Positions 10,386 through 22,191 of a stretch of 64,000 nt of DNA are shown here, piece after piece; the first letter of the stretch is position 1, and each line of letters begins with the position of its first letter. A program made the translations under genes and the position numbers. The stretch comes from Neoceratodus forsteri (Eukaryota > Chordata > Ceratodontiformes > Ceratodontidae). A model generated the notes under the pieces. The model was given only the letters and a program-made list of their open reading frames with translations. It was not told where the DNA came from and searched no databases. The stretch is from the NCBI GenBank assembly GCA_016271365.2, contig CM057450.1, positions 1,806,933,967 to 1,806,997,966 of the forward strand, read 5' to 3'.

Positions 10386-12475
10386 GTGAACCCCTCAGGT
10401 GGCTTCAACGCCTGGATCGACAGTGAATCCTCGCATTTCGGTTATGACCTCCATTAGTTGATGTAATCACTGGGCCTGTCTCAGGCTGTTGCCTCCGCTA
10501 CCCACCAGCATGGCCACACACTTGATCTGGTGTTCCTGGTGGATCGTGAGATTGACAACCTCAAGATTGATCGGGTCTCTTGGTCTGATCATTATACTGT
10601 AGAGTTCACATTTGGGGCCCCCTCAAAAGTCCCTCCCCTGTGGAGACGGTCAGCTACTACCCCTTATGGGGCTTGCACCCAGAGGGACTGTTGGCATTAG
10701 CTGACCTATCTGGGGTTGATGCAACATGTGTGATTGGCGCCGGAGAGGCGGTAGCCACCTATAACAGGGTGGTCTCTGAAGCTCAGGATGCCTTCGCACA
10801 AGTTCGTATACGACCCTGATCCTCTCACCTGAGATCCCTCTGGTTTGATGGGGATCTCAAGGTGACAAACATCAGGAATCGGAGGTTAGAACGTTGCTGG
10901 TGGAAGACCTGGCTGGAGGCTGACAGACTGGCCCTGCACGCTCACTATTTTATTTTATTTTATTTTAGTCTTTGGTAACTGGATAAGGCCCACTAGGCAC
11001 AAGTGCCTGTTTTTAGCGGTGACTTGGCAGCACTGGGCGGTAAAGTGACTTGTTCAGAGTCACACAGTATGCAAGTGGAGGTTGTGAGAATCAAACTCAG
11101 GTCTGGTCTGCTGGATATATCAAGCTCATTCACACCGCATTTCTCTAACTTCTAGGCTATACTGCCAGCCCTATGAGACTATGCAGAGTACCAGGGGCAA
11201 TTTCCCATAAGAAGGCAGAATTCCTGTCCAGGGAGATTGCTGTGGGGAGAAACAGACCAACTCACCTTTTTTGGACTGTGGACAGGCTTATTCATCCTGC
11301 CTGTCTGTAGCCGAAGAGAGCTTTTTCATCCACTTTATGCGAAGAGTTTGCTCATTTTTCTCTGACAGGATGTCAGCTATCCAGTCGGGGATGCCGTCTG
11401 TGAGGCAACCACCTCGCAGTGACCGGACAGAGAGGTTCAGAGACACTCTGTCTGGGAGGAGTTAAGGCCAGTAGGAGTGTCAGAAGTGTCTAAGGTGATC
11501 TTAGAACTGAAGCATACATCCTGTGAACTGGACCCGGCCCTGACGTGTTTCTTAATGGGATGTGTCGAGGCCATTGGCCCGGTGTTCACCAGGATTGCCA
11601 GGTGCTCGATGGTGGAGGCTGTTTTCCCGGTGGCTCTGAAAGAAGTGCTGGTGAGGCCCCTCCTCAAAAAAACTTTCCTTGACCTGGATGTCCCGGTGAC
11701 TTACCGTCCTATCTCCAACCTGCCTTTTTTGAGCAAGGTTGTAGAGAAATTAGTGGCATTGCAGCTCAAGGATCACCTGGTGTCCTGTGGCATTTATGAG
11801 CCATTTCAGTTGGGTTTTTGGGCCAGACATAGTACAGAAACCGCTCTCGTTAGGGTGAATAATGATCTGTTCAGGGCTAGAGAAAGAGGAGACAGGTCAG
11901 TTCTTGTGCTCCTCAATCTCTCTTCAGCTTTTGACACTACGGACCATGTCCTGCTCCTTGATGGCTGTGTGAGTTTTGTGAACTTGCCGGTACTGTCATC
12001 AGGTGGTTTGCATCCTATCTCGTGAACAGGGTGCAGTGGATGGTGATGGGGAATTTCTTCTCCTCCAAAATACCTCTGTCCTGTGGAGTACCACAGGGTT
12101 CGATCTTGTCGTCGATGTTGTTCGCAGTGTACATGCTGCCCCAGTTGAGATCAGCAGACAATACAGTATGGAGTTTCACTGCTATGCAGATGATACCCAG
12201 CTATGTTTGTCCTTTGCCCCTGGAATATCCAGAGCTGTTGATGTGCTTAAGAACTGTTTGGCTAAAATCAATGATTGGATGGCTTCCAGCTGGCTGAGAC
12301 TTAACCTGGTCAAGACGGAGGTACTAGTGATTGAGCCTGGTCATGGGCGTGATGGATTGCTGCCGGGAGCGGACAGAGGCCTTGTCCTAGGGTCTGCTCT
12401 GCTGGTGGTGTCCCTGAGGGTGTGAAATTTTGACTTGATCCTGGATAGCAGATTGACCTTTGAAGATCCACTGCT
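10386..12475 (+). mobile_element. L2-like LINE, first part (end of EN, RT)
   Basis: Starts inside the endonuclease: GGFNAWID near 10400 and HTLDLVFLVD near 10520. After a SINE the RT follows with ALKEVLVRPLLKK (11635-11670), YRPISNLPFLSKVVEK (11704-11750), HSTETALVRVNNDL (11827-11870), LLNLSSAFDTTDHVLLLD (11910-11962), CGVPQGSILSSMLFAVYM (12080-12133) and CYADDTQLCLS (12180-12212). YADD is intact but the frame shifts near 11965 and 12000. The style is that of vertebrate L2-type LINEs. The 5' end is truncated. It resumes at 16196 after the CR1 insertion. Confidence 0.8.
10945..11173 (-). mobile_element. CORE-SINE-like element, antisense copy
   Basis: The reverse complement starts GGGCTGGCAGTATAGCCTAG and contains a degenerate B box (GAGTTTGATTCTC). 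It also has a MIR/CORE-like block (TGACTCTGAACAAGTCACTT) and a 3' end GTGGGCCTTATCCAGTTACC followed by AAAATA repeats (10945-10965). It is the same family as the plus-strand copy at 21752-21958. It splits the EN-RT linker of the L2-like LINE. Confidence 0.75.
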
Positions 12476-12517
12476 GCACTGGCAAATGGGGACAACCAAA
12501 CAGAGGTACCCAGAGAA

Positions 12518-13110
12518 GTGGAAGGGAAGGATGTGGAGGTCAACCAAGGAGGTGACCTCAGTGGGGAGAGCAGTGGACCCCAGAAGAGGAAGAAGCGAAT
12601 CCTGATGGGGGACTCTATCATAAGAGGGATCCAGCTAGGAACACAGGAGGGGGAGGACAGGGAGGTGGGGTGCCTGCCAGGTTCCATGACATGCAGGGAT
12701 GGGAGGAAGATTCTGGGGATCACCGGGAAGGCAAGATGGGAGGGTGAGCTAGATGTCATTATCCACCTAGGTACTAATGACCTGGCAAATGGGGAGCCCA
12801 AGGAAGTTCAGGAAAAGTTTAGGAAATTGGGGAGGGGTCTCAAGCAAGAAGCTACTTCTGTCACCTTCTCAGAAGTACTACCTGTGAGAGGCATGGGAGA
12901 GCGTAGGGGCACATGCACCAGGAACTTTAATTCATGGTTGAAGAACTGGTGCTGTGAGGGAGGGTTTGGATTCATTGGTGACTGGGACCCACCTGGAGGG
13001 ATGGAGGCTTGTTGAAGCCTGATGGCCTGCATCCATCCTGGAGGGGAATCCAAGCACTCAATGATAAGTTTAAATGCTACATGGGCAAGCATTTAAACTA
13101 GCCAAGAGGG
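12518..13110 (+). pseudogene. CR1 ORF1, SGNH/GDSL esterase-like protein (5'-truncated)
   Basis: An open frame of 165 codons (12518-13015) continues past one stop to about 13110. SGNH hydrolase blocks are visible: ILMGDSIIRG (block I, catalytic Ser, 12600-12629), VIIHLGTNDLANG (block III with Asn, 12755-12794) and, after the stop, GLHPSW-like CIHPGG (block V, 13026-13045), where the catalytic Asp has been lost. CR1 ORF1 proteins with this domain are known; they bind RNA or membranes and are needed for retrotransposition, though the exact role of the esterase is unsettled. The start is not the native one because the element is truncated. Confidence 0.75.
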
Positions 13111-13339
13111 TGACAGACCAGTAAGGAAGGTACCTAATTGCCCACCCCCCACTACTAGCAGTGGAACCAGTGACCAGGAGGAGTGAATCTCTACAAAGCA
13201 GTGTGTAAAAGATGGAAGTAAGCTCCCAAGAGGTGGATAGGCAGAAAGGTGGCAAAATTCAACAGCAGGGCAGACAGCAGGGAGAACCAGGGATAAAGGA
13301 CAACCAGGGAGAGGGGGCTGGAGTAGAACAGCTAAACAG

Positions 13340-16106
13340 TCCAGGGAGTTCAAATCATGGAAAGCCATGTGTGCCAATGCCAGGAGCCTTAGCAACAAGA
13401 TGGAGGATCTAGAGGCTGTGATGGTACAGTCAAACCTGTACATTGTGGCCATCACAGAGACCTGGTGTAATGATAACCATGATTGGGAGATGGCTGTACC
13501 TGGCTACAGTATATTCAGAAGGAACAGGGCAGGGAGGAGGAGTGGCACTTTATGTGAAAGATGGCATAAAGGCCACAGAGATCCAGGAGGAACAAAATGG
13601 GGGAGAGATACTGTGGATTAAACTGGAAAGGAAAATGGGGCCAGCCATCCGCACAGGGGTGGTCTATAGACCACCAGCCCAGGAGGAAGAAACAGACAGG
13701 GAGCTGATGCTAGCCATTCAAAGGATGGCAGACAAGGGTGAGGTGCTGCTGGTTGGAGATCTCAATATTCCAGATGTAGACTGGAGCCTCCCAGCAGCAG
13801 CATCAACCAGGTGCAGATTTATTTTGGACTCCCTTCAAGATGCCTTCCTCAAGTAACTGGTCATGGAACCAACTCAGCAGAAGGCAATACTGGACCTTGT
13901 GCTAACAAATGGGGACAGTGTGATGGGGTAACAGTGGGGGAGCACCTGGGGAACAGTGACCACCAGTCACCGTGGTTTGACATCACAGAAGGAGTAGAAC
14001 CAAACTGCACAAAAACACGTATCCCAGATTTTAGGGGGCCAGACTTTGGGAAAATGGGGAGATGCTTGAAAGAGGCATTAATAGGAATGGGGCAGGAATC
14101 GGGTTGATGGAACAGTGGGCAATATTTAAAATAGGGATTACAAGAGCAACAGAATTATGCGTTAAGCAGGTTAGCACGGGGAAAAGGAAGAGGAGGCCAT
14201 TATGGTTTTCCAAGGAGGTAGTGGAGAAAGTGAAAGCCAAAAAGACTGCATTCAGGCAATACAAAAAGACACAGGCTGAAGGGGATAGGGAGAAATACCA
14301 TGAGAAGCAAAGGGAGACAGGGAGGTCAGTAAGGGAAGCCAAAGCTCAGACAGAAGAGCACATTGCAAAATCAGTGGGTAGAGGGGACAAAACCTTTTAC
14401 AGGTACATAAGTGAAAAAAGAAAGGCGATGGGAGAGATAGTGCGATTGAAGGGGGAGGATGGGGCTGCATGGAGGATGACAGCAGTAAAGCTGATATATT
14501 GAACAGGTATTTTTGCTAAATCTTTACTGAGGAAGATGAGGGTAATGGGCCTGAAGGGGGGACATGGGATGGGAACAGTGCAGAAATGGACACAAGGCCC
14601 TTTACACGAGAAAGGGTCCTGAAGGAACTGGAAGGAATAAGAACTGATAAAGCAATGGGGCCAGATGGGGTGCAACCCAGGGTCCTAAAAGAAGTAAGAG
14701 AGGTGGTGGCTGAGCCTCTGGCAATCCTGTTTAGCCAATCACTGGAAACGGGAGGTACCCAAAGACTGGAATACAGTAGATGTAGTTCCCTTATACAAAA
14801 GCAGCAACAAAGAAGAAGCAGGGAACTACAGACCAGTCAGCCTCACCTCAGTAGTGGGGAAGATCATGGAAGCACTACTGAAGAAGAGATTGGTGGAACA
14901 TCTGGTTGCCAACGGACTACAAGACCCAAGGCAGCATGGTTTCACCAGAGCGAGGTCATGTCAGACCAACCTCATTGAATTTTTCAACTGGGTGACAAGG
15001 GAGGTGGATCGGGGGAGGACAGTGGACATGGCCTATCTGGACTTCAGCAAGGCCTTTGACACTGTGCCACACACAAGGCTATTAAACAAACTAGAGAATA
15101 TGGGACTGGCAGGACAGTAGTGCGGTGGGTAGGTAACTGGCTGGACGGCAGGACAAAGAGGGTGGTGGTGGTAAATGGTTGTCACTCCACAGTGGGAAGA
15201 GTGACCAGTGGGGTACCACAGGGATCAGTGCTGGGACTGGTCATATTCAACGTCTTCATCAGTGACATTGTGCAGGACCTAGAAGGCAGAATTTACCTGT
15301 TCGCTGATGACACAAAGCTCTGTAACAGAGTGGACACGCCAGAGAGTGTAGACAGAATGAGGAGGGACCCGCAGAAACTTGAAGAATGGTTAGGGGTTTG
15401 GCAGTTGAAATTCAGCGCAAAGAAGTGCAAGATAATGCATATGGGGCATACAATCCCTAGAACAATATATCAGCTGGGGGGGTGAGGATATAGCATGCAC
15501 CATCTCTGGCCTCAAGGTAGGGAAACAGTAAGACAAGGCAGCAGGTAAAGCAAATAGGATGCTGGGATGCGTAAGCAGGGGCATCACCAGCAGGAAAAGG
15601 GAGGTCATAATTCTACCATACAAGACACTAGTGAGGCCACACCTTGAGTACAGTGTGCAGTTCTGGAGACCTTACCTACGTTAGGACATAGGGTAGAGAA
15701 GGTTCGGAAGAGGACAACAAAGATGGTACATGGATTGCATCACAAGTCCTATGAGGACAGGTTGAAAGACTTGAATGTGTACTCCCTGGAGGAGACGAGG
15801 GAGAGAGTGGATATGATAGAGATATACAGGTATTTTACAGGGAGGAACAGAGTGCAGGAATACACTATTTTTCAGCAAAAAAGATGTTCCAGGACTAGAG
15901 GGCATGGGATGAAGTTGGAGGGAAGGCGATTCAGAGGAAATGTGAGGAAGAATTTCTTCACAAAATGGGTGGTGGACAAGTGGAACACCCTGCCAGAAGG
16001 AGTAGTAGGGGCTGAAACAATCACGGGATTTAAGAATGCATGGGATAGACATAAGGAAATTCTGGAGGTCAGGGGCAAGGGGCAGCAGACTTCTAGAAAA
16101 ACATAA
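13340..16106 (+). pseudogene. CR1 ORF2: endonuclease, reverse transcriptase, C-terminal domain
   Basis: Endonuclease motifs: ANARSLSNKMEDLE (13370), AITETWCND (13452), GGGVALYVKDG (13531), GVVYRPP (13657), VLLVGDLNIPDVDW (13745-13785) and LGNSDHQS (13950). RT motifs: KAMGPDGVQPRVLKE (14648), YLDFSKAFDTVPH (15034-15070), SGVPQGSVLGLVIFNVF (15208) and LFADDTKLCN (15298-15327, an FADD variant of YADD). The C-terminal part includes LDGRTKRV and YRYFTGRNRVQEYTIF (15820-15873). Frames change near 13530, 13855, 14110, 14500, 14780, 15118 and 15490. The gene order and motifs are those of CR1. It is dead but nearly complete. Confidence 0.85.
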
Positions 16107-16195
16107 AGTGAACTTACAAGCTCAAATGGGCAGACTGGGTGAGCCATAGGCCCTTATCTGCCAACATTGTCTATGTGTCTATGTATGTACAGTAT

Positions 16196-16980
16196 GTATC
16201 AGGTGGCGTCTGTGGTCAAAAGTGGGTTTTACCACTTACAGAACATTGCCATGATTAAGCCCCTCATTCTGCCCGAGGACCTGCCCATGCTGGTGCATAC
16301 TTTTGTTACCTCTAGGCTTGACTACTGTAACTCTTTGTACTTCATTGTCAGAGGAGGGACCCTTCACAGACTACAGCTGGTGCAGAACGCAGGGGGCAGG
16401 TTCCTGATGGGCCTTTAAAGGTCCAGTCATGTAACCCCAGTCCTATGTGCCCTGCACTGGCTACCGGTCAGGTGGAGGGTCCTTTTCAAGGTAGGTTGGC
16501 TCACCTATAAGGCCCTATACAGACTGGGTCCTGGTTACCTGTCAAAGCTTCTGTCTCCGGCAACCTCTGCTCATTCCCTCCACTTGCTAGCTCTGCTCCT
16601 CTTGAGAGACCTCCTGGATGTTCCCAGGGTTTGGCTCAGGACCTTGGGAGACCATGCTTTTAGTGTCTCTGGGCTGACTCTGTGAAACTCAGTTCCATCT
16701 GCTGTCCAGGAGGCCCCCTCAATTGAGGTGTTCAAGTGTAGGCTAAAGGCCCGCCTTTTCAGACTGGCTTTCGTAGATTGCTGAATTCCATCTGTTATGT
16801 CCAGATTGCTTTTTGGCTAACTGAAGCTTTATGAAGTTGCTGAGTCATTATTATATTGTGTATTTCTGGGAATTTTTTTGTATTTTAAATGTGTCCTTTT
16901 ATTGTATTTAATTTTGTTAAGACGCTCAGAGCCTCCGGGAATGAGCACCCTATAAATAAAATTGCCTTGCCTTGCCAAAA
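16196..16980 (+). mobile_element. L2-like LINE, second part (C-terminus and 3' tail)
   Basis: The frame beginning near 16200 reads SVVKSGFYHLQNIAMIKPLI, FVTSRLDYCNSLYF and LHRLQLVQNAGGRFL up to a stop at 16418. It then continues as ALHWLPVRWRVLFK and LSPATSAHSLHL in other frames. The 3' UTR ends with GCTCAGAGCCTCCGGG, ATAAATAAAATTGCCTTGCC at about 16975 and a short TTGCC repeat. This completes the element begun at 10386. Confidence 0.8.
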
Positions 16981-18050
16981 AGTGCACCAACCGCATTGAA
17001 GTCGGTGCCTGTTATAGATGAGCATGATAAGTGCCAGGACTGCCTGAGGTATGACTATTTCAAGAATGATGACCAAATAGTGCCAGGCTGATGAAGTTAA
17101 ATTTCCCTTCTGATACGGTCTTTCCTTCTTGATTTAGTTCCAAAACCATGGGGTGTGATAAGGTTCTCTAGGTCTGTCAGTTAAACACTGATATTGGTCC
17201 TCTAAAAAGGGCAGCCTCACTCTGATTCTGGGTCAGATGGAAAGCACCATGACTCAAGTTCTGAGGAGAAGCACCGGTGCTGAGACTGCTGCTGTTTCAG
17301 AAACCAAACCCCATTCCAGTTCTGCCCTCCAGCCCCTCACCACCACCAGTTGCCAGTGCCAAACAGTTATAAAGAACCCTCACTGATCCCACTCAACATC
17401 TCAGAAATCTGAACTGAAACTCACAGCTTGTTTCCTGTTGGTAGGATTCCCCCATTTCCCAAGTCAGGCGGAAGATATTTCATTTGATAGACAGGATTCG
17501 GGAAGATGAGCCAGTGAGGAACAGGAAGCGTTGATTGGCCCTACTGTGGCATTGGGGCGGGGGGGGCTTCATCTGCCTGGGGCTGCTGGAGGTATTTTTT
17601 TTCCACTAAGCTCTCATTTATCCATGAAAAAGGGTAAAATAGAGGTAAAACTCCTCCGAAGTATTCACCCCCCAAGGATGGGGTATTAGGAGTGACCTGG
17701 AAGGATGCCTATCAGGGCTGTCAGAAAGGTGGGTAAGCCCTGCCCCTACTTGCAGAACTCCCCACCCGGCCCCACTCACATTGCTCACCTGATGAGGAGG
17801 TACTGTACATGCCGATTTAAGGCTGCTTCAAAAGGACCACTCATTCCTTCCCAAATGACACACCTTTCTCCTGGCCCACCTGGTACAGTCATGAAGCAGA
17901 AGGATGCGCCCTCCCTTCCCAAGGCAGGAGGTATCTGAGAAGGATGCCAGAACCCCACCTTACAGTTGACACTAGACATCCCAGGCTCAGCACATCAACC
18001 CAGGTTATATGGCTGGGAAGCTCTAGTGGTACCCCTGTGTAAGTCAGTCT
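16981..18050 (+). other. Unassigned region with a possible gag-like fragment
   Basis: Near 17015-17075 one frame reads VIDEHDKCQDCLRYDYF. This loosely resembles the cysteine/histidine motif of DIRS gag proteins, and a Ser/Asp-rich stretch (SDSGSDGKHHDSSSEEKH) follows near 17222-17275. I see no continuous frame and no terminal structure. The rest (17300-18050) has only short frames without family resemblance. It may be a very old DIRS or other retroelement gag remnant. Confidence 0.3.
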
Positions 18051-18599
18051 TAATAATACATTTAACAACATGAATTAGAACTGCTATTCAAAATTGAGCA
18101 TTATTTCCACAAGGTGCATAATGCTTGGAACATAGAATATTTTTTCAAAGATGCTGTTTCACCATGCTGGTCGTGAGCCTTCCAGCACTCCAACAGCAGA
18201 TATTTAGTTTTGCTGAAGAGAGTGGTCATCTTAGATGGGACTCCTGCTTTTCAACAGCTGAGTCCTAAAGATTTTAATATTTTACAAAAGTTTTAAGTTA
18301 TTACAGTTTTTACTATTTCTCTCAGTTCCAAACTGTTAATTTTTTATACAGTTTTTTAATGTTTCTGTGAACTGTGGCCTAAGCCACAGGTTACACTCTT
18401 CTAACAATGACTGTGGTGAAGTTTTTGGTTTGGTTTAGATTTAACAGCCTAGCTGTTCCATTTTTTTTAATGGTTCAGCTTCACCAAAACCAACAAAAGT
18501 GCTTCTGCTGACTTTTTATAGCATTTTAGGCTGTGTGTTTCAGCTCACAATGACATTGGCCAAATGAAGAGAAATACTGTTGGCTCACAGTGACTGTGG
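18051..18599. other. Unassigned AT-rich stretch before a DIRS gag fragment
   Basis: No coding signal. It may be the leader of the DIRS fragment that follows, but I could not find its terminal inverted repeat. Confidence 0.3.
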
Positions 18600-19450
18600 T
18601 CAAGGTTTAAAACCAGCTCAGTGACTAAGTTTACTGTTGTGACAATTTCTGGTCACACATCTGAGAACTGGAAAAAGAGACTAAAAAGAAAATTAGGCCC
18701 ACAGGTTTCAAAAAGTGCCAAAGGAGTGGTCACTGTTTGCCTAAAGCAGATCTGCATACAAAGTGCTACAAGTGTTTGGGGCCTATTCATAGTTTGGCAA
18801 ACTGTCATCTGTGTAAATGTTTTTGTCCTGAGACACAGAAAAGGCAAGAAACAAAAAGTCTTTATCAGCTTCAGCATCTGCAACTCTTAAGAGAGTTCCT
18901 CAAGTAAACAGGTTGAGAACATCTTTGCAGCAATGTCTTCAGAAGCAGCTAGTCTAAAGCAGAGTCTGCAAGGAATCCTACTAAAGAGCTTAAATCCTTA
19001 GCTGAGTAAGGCTCAGACAGAAATAACTCAAAGTAAAGGCAGGCAGAAGAGTCCTTCTGTCACACCAACCTTAAAAAGATTAGAAGAGAAAAGTACTTGG
19101 AGCCAGAAAAAGAAACAAATGAGCCAGTTGTCCATCCAGCTGGTGAGGCTCAAATGCCCTCCATGGAGGAATGTAAACAAAGTTGCTAGTTCTTCCAGAC
19201 TATGAAAGAATAGGTATCTAATATTCCTTCCTCACCTGCCCTTAGTGTCACTCGCAAAAATAGTATGGTGAAAAAACAAATGCCAGAAGTCACAAATGAT
19301 AAGCAAATTGGTCCCCCCCCCCCAATAACCTTCAGAGAACCATACCTCATAGTCTGCGTTCTATAAAGGTATGCCAGCTATGGTCAGTATCCCCGTTGTA
19401 GAAACAGAATCTGACATTGGGGAGTCAGATTTTATAAAGATGTTGGGATT
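18600..19450 (+). pseudogene. DIRS gag fragment, decayed
   Basis: Frame-shifted reading near 18700-18850 gives SGHCLPKADLHTKCYKCLG and HSLANCHLCKCFCPE. This is the cysteine-rich N-terminal motif also present in the two better-preserved DIRS gags at 22192 and 58226 (KAD-x-H, CxxC, CxxC). A Lys/Ser-rich region follows, and AQMPSMEECKQS near 19150 parallels PSMEDIAEAWQFF of DIRS-A. No RT follows, so the copy is truncated. It is a third, more diverged DIRS family or an older copy. Confidence 0.6.
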
Positions 19451-19799
19451 GATGTCAACCAAGTAAGTCAATATCCCCATTCATTTTAAAGAGTGGTTAA
19501 GAAAATCTTATAATTGTCAGTGTCTGCAACTGAAATTCATAAGAAGATTAAGAAACGATATACTGTAACCAGAAATATTTCAGAATATCGTTATGTACAC
19601 ACTAATCAGAGGGTCTATAACAGTTCAAATTCAAGTTTGAGTTCGAGTTTTACACATCGAGTCATCACATACACAGAAGATAAAAAGACACAAATAAAAA
19701 CCACATTACAGTGTATAACAACATAATACACTACAATTCATTGGGAAGGCACACACAGTCTATTAAAACTGCATTTCAGTTCATTGCAATAAAACAGAC
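19451..19799. other. Unassigned sequence
   Basis: AT-rich, no recognised gene or element. Confidence 0.4.
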
Positions 19800-20630
19800 A
19801 GATATATTATACCTCCCCTCATTATTGATAAAGTATTTTCTTATTTAGATAATTTTATCAGTGTCCTATGAGCAAAACATGCTGCACCAAAAATTAAATG
19901 CTTTACTGGGGAAAACAGGTAATTATCCACAGCTTTATTTCTATTATTCTTTGAAAATCTGTCAATCCTCAGTGGCTTTAACCATCTTTTTCTTTCTCCT
20001 TCTAGTAAATGTATAGTTATCCTTGTCTTTATGTTGCCTTTATTTACAAAGCCATTTTAAGCTGTGGCAGCCATTCCTCAGAATCCCCAATGTAAATCAA
20101 CATAGAACAGTTCAATGTTTCTCTTTTTCACAGAGTTATAAATACAGTTAATCCTTTCTATGTAATTTATACTCTGCACAGTGTCAACCCAGTATAATCT
20201 GACAGTCTGGCATGTACATTTTGAAAAAAATGTCAGTTATTCTCTGTTCCACTTCCCTTGCATATGGCTCTATGTGATTTGAACTAAAAGGGTCCTTAAT
20301 ACTTGGCAGACCCAACCTTTTCAATGTATTATTTAATTTCTGAAACCAGTTATTATTTCTTATTGCAACCAGTTCTTCCTTTATTAGTTGTAAAATACTG
20401 TTTGGTTTTGTCTCCATAACATTTTTAACCATCTTATTGCTCTTACATTCAAGGGAGACTGAATTAGTTTCTACTTGTAATATTGCTACAGGAGTGTCAT
20501 ATGGTAATAATAAAATGTTTCTAATATAGTTGTTTTGAATTGCTCCAGTTCTTTTCATTTCTTTATTCTTATATAGAAAGCTCAAAATTATGCTTCCATA
20601 AAGCGTCACTTTACTTGAATTTATGAGGAT
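19800..20630 (-). mobile_element. LINE C-terminal fragment, antisense
   Basis: The open frame on the minus strand (20609-20184, 141 codons) reads SIILSFLYKNKEMKRTG, IQNNYIRNILLLPYDTPVAI and LQVETNSVSL. This is the conserved region downstream of RT in several non-LTR clades (consensus IQNKFIRxILxLPKxTP ... LRxETG). Further downstream frames continue to about 19800. The clade is not determined. There is no RT core in the window, so it is 5'-truncated. Confidence 0.55.
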
Positions 20631-20729
20631 GTTTTCAAAGCAACAAAGTTAGCACTTAAATCCAATTTATTTAGGTTAGCGTTTCCAGATAATGGTTAGC
20701 TGATAGTCTCAGCCACTAACACTATGCTG

Positions 20730-20872
20730 CTGTTTGAATTTTATTTTGGGCAAATGTTTTAACTGGATTTTATGGAATGTTAATGGTGTATTTTATGTGT
20801 TTTAATCTGTACAGTGCCTTGGTTTTGAAAGGTACATTATAAATAAAATCATGATCATTATTGTTAAATATG
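20730..20872 (+). mobile_element. LINE-type 3' tail fragment
   Basis: GTACAGTGCCTTGG ... GGTACATTATAAATAAAATC followed by ATT-type repeats resembles the 3' terminus of L2/CR1-type LINEs (a GTACAGCGCTTTG ... TATAAATAAA ending). No coding part is attached. Confidence 0.5.
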
Positions 20873-21345
20873 CACTAATTATTTAAAAATCTGTTTCATC
20901 AAAGTTGGTAGCATGTACACTCAAAAAATAAGGTGCACCAGTTTCTAGTTACAGTAATGTGCTTTTTTAAAAACAGAAGTTGAGACCAAGGTAATCAACT
21001 CCCCCCCCCCTTGCTCTTCCCATATTGTATAGCCTAGTTGCTGTTATTTCAAAGCAAGAATAATCCAGGGTAAAAATTCCTTCCGTGTCATCCACGCCTC
21101 CTGAAGTAAAATAAGATCAAATGAGCTAATAATCTTTGATGCACAGGCTTAAATCATCACATTTATTTTCTAAACATCAGCAATGTTTCAACTTAATATT
21201 TTTAAACCCTTTCCTGTTTTTGTTTTCTTGTCAGTATGTTTCTTGTGTCCTCGTACTCTGTTTCAAGGTCTTCCTCACTAGCTATCTCAGATTAATTTCT
21301 ATCCATTTCTGATTCCATTTCAGATAGTACCAGACCATTATTTAT

Positions 21346-21510
21346 TTCAAACTCCAGGACTCCCTCGCTCTGCTTACTGTTACAATCAGTCTGTAGCTCA
21401 GAGCTGCCCTGGAGAGTGGAATTTTATATAAATTAGGAAACTATGGAATGAAATTCAAATCTCTGCCATGTAGTGGTGTTCTACCCTGCCCTCCAACATC
21501 AGATTTATTT
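21346..21510 (+). repeat. DIRS-A left inverted terminal repeat
   Basis: Starts TTCAAACTCCAGGACTCCCT. Its reverse complement aligns with 48085-48254, including TGAATTTCATTCCATAGTT on one side and GAGCTGCCC on the other. The outermost 40 bases also match the complement of the internal complementary region at 47710-47812. Confidence 0.75.
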
Positions 21511-21751
21511 CTCTGCCTGAGGAAGAAGTTGCCCCAAAGAGCTCTCTTCATCTAGCTTCAAGTTTACATTTTTCCTTTACTTTTTCTAAGTATTTTCTTT
21601 CTTTCTTCAAATCTCTGCTAGTTTAATTCGTTTAGTGTAGTTTCTGCTGTTTATTTTTTAGCACTGTTTTCAAGTTCCCCAGCAGTTCCCAGAAGCTAAA
21701 GGAAAAACACTTTTTTGTTGTGTTTTTTTCCCTTTCTCACTGACAAATTTG

Positions 21752-21958
21752 GGCTGGTAGTATAGCCTAGAGGTTAGAGTAAAGAGCTGTAAACGAACTT
21801 GGTACATCCAGCAGACTAGACCTGGGTTTGATTCTCACAACCTCCACTTGTGACTCTGAGCAAGTTACTTAACCGCCCAGTGTTCCCAAGTCATCCCTGA
21901 AAATGGGCACTTCTGCCTAGTGGGCCTTACCTGGTTACCAAAGACAAAAATAAAAAAA
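21752..21958 (+). mobile_element. CORE-SINE-like element, sense copy
   Basis: The head GGGCTGGTAGTATAGCCTAG is followed by AGGTTAGAGTAAAGAGC and a degenerate B box (GGGTTTGATTCTC). The core TGACTCTGAGCAAGTTACTT resembles the MIR/CORE domain. The end, GTGGGCCTTACCTGGTTACC, is followed by AAAGAC and A-rich repeats. It lies in the DIRS-A leader. Its 3' end resembles that of the LINE at 38500-43858 (GCGGGCCTACCCGGTCATCA). Confidence 0.75.
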
Positions 21959-22191
21959 ATGCTTAATAATTTTCCCTTTTTAATATTTTTTTTCAACAGT
22001 TGAAACTTATTCTCACCTTGGTTCCTAGTCTTCAGGAACCAAAGGCGTTCAGCATATTTCTATCTCTGTTGAAAAAAAAAATAGAAAAGTGTTTTATTAG
22101 CTGTTCAGTTTTTTTTTTTTTTTTTTTTTAGGAAACCAACCTGCTATATTAGTTTTTTGCTGTTGGGAACCGTTTTTCTAAGGGTCATATC

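Larger units (their letters stand above)
12476..16195 (+). mobile_element. CR1 LINE with esterase ORF1, nested in the L2-like LINE
   Basis: A nearly full-length CR1-type element: ORF1 with an SGNH esterase domain, then ORF2 with endonuclease, RT and C-terminal domain. Its 3' end GGGCAGACTGGGTGAGCC ... CCTTATCTGCC is followed by short TATG-type repeats (16125-16195). The 5' end is cut inside ORF1, before the zinc-finger region seen in the related copy at 48865-53520. Several frameshifts and stops inactivate it. The host L2-like RT stops near 12475 and continues at 16196 (GVCGQKWVL in one frame, VVKSGFYHLQN in the true frame), which defines the insertion. Confidence 0.85.

Noticed and set aside
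12310..12801. 163-codon minus-strand frame
   Set aside because: It is the complement of the L2-like RT and CR1 ORF1 on the plus strand, which have clear motifs.
22018..22043. Hairpin TTGGTTCCT...AGGAACCAA as a microRNA precursor
   Set aside because: The stem is only nine base pairs. It lies in the DIRS-A leader and has no precursor-length fold.
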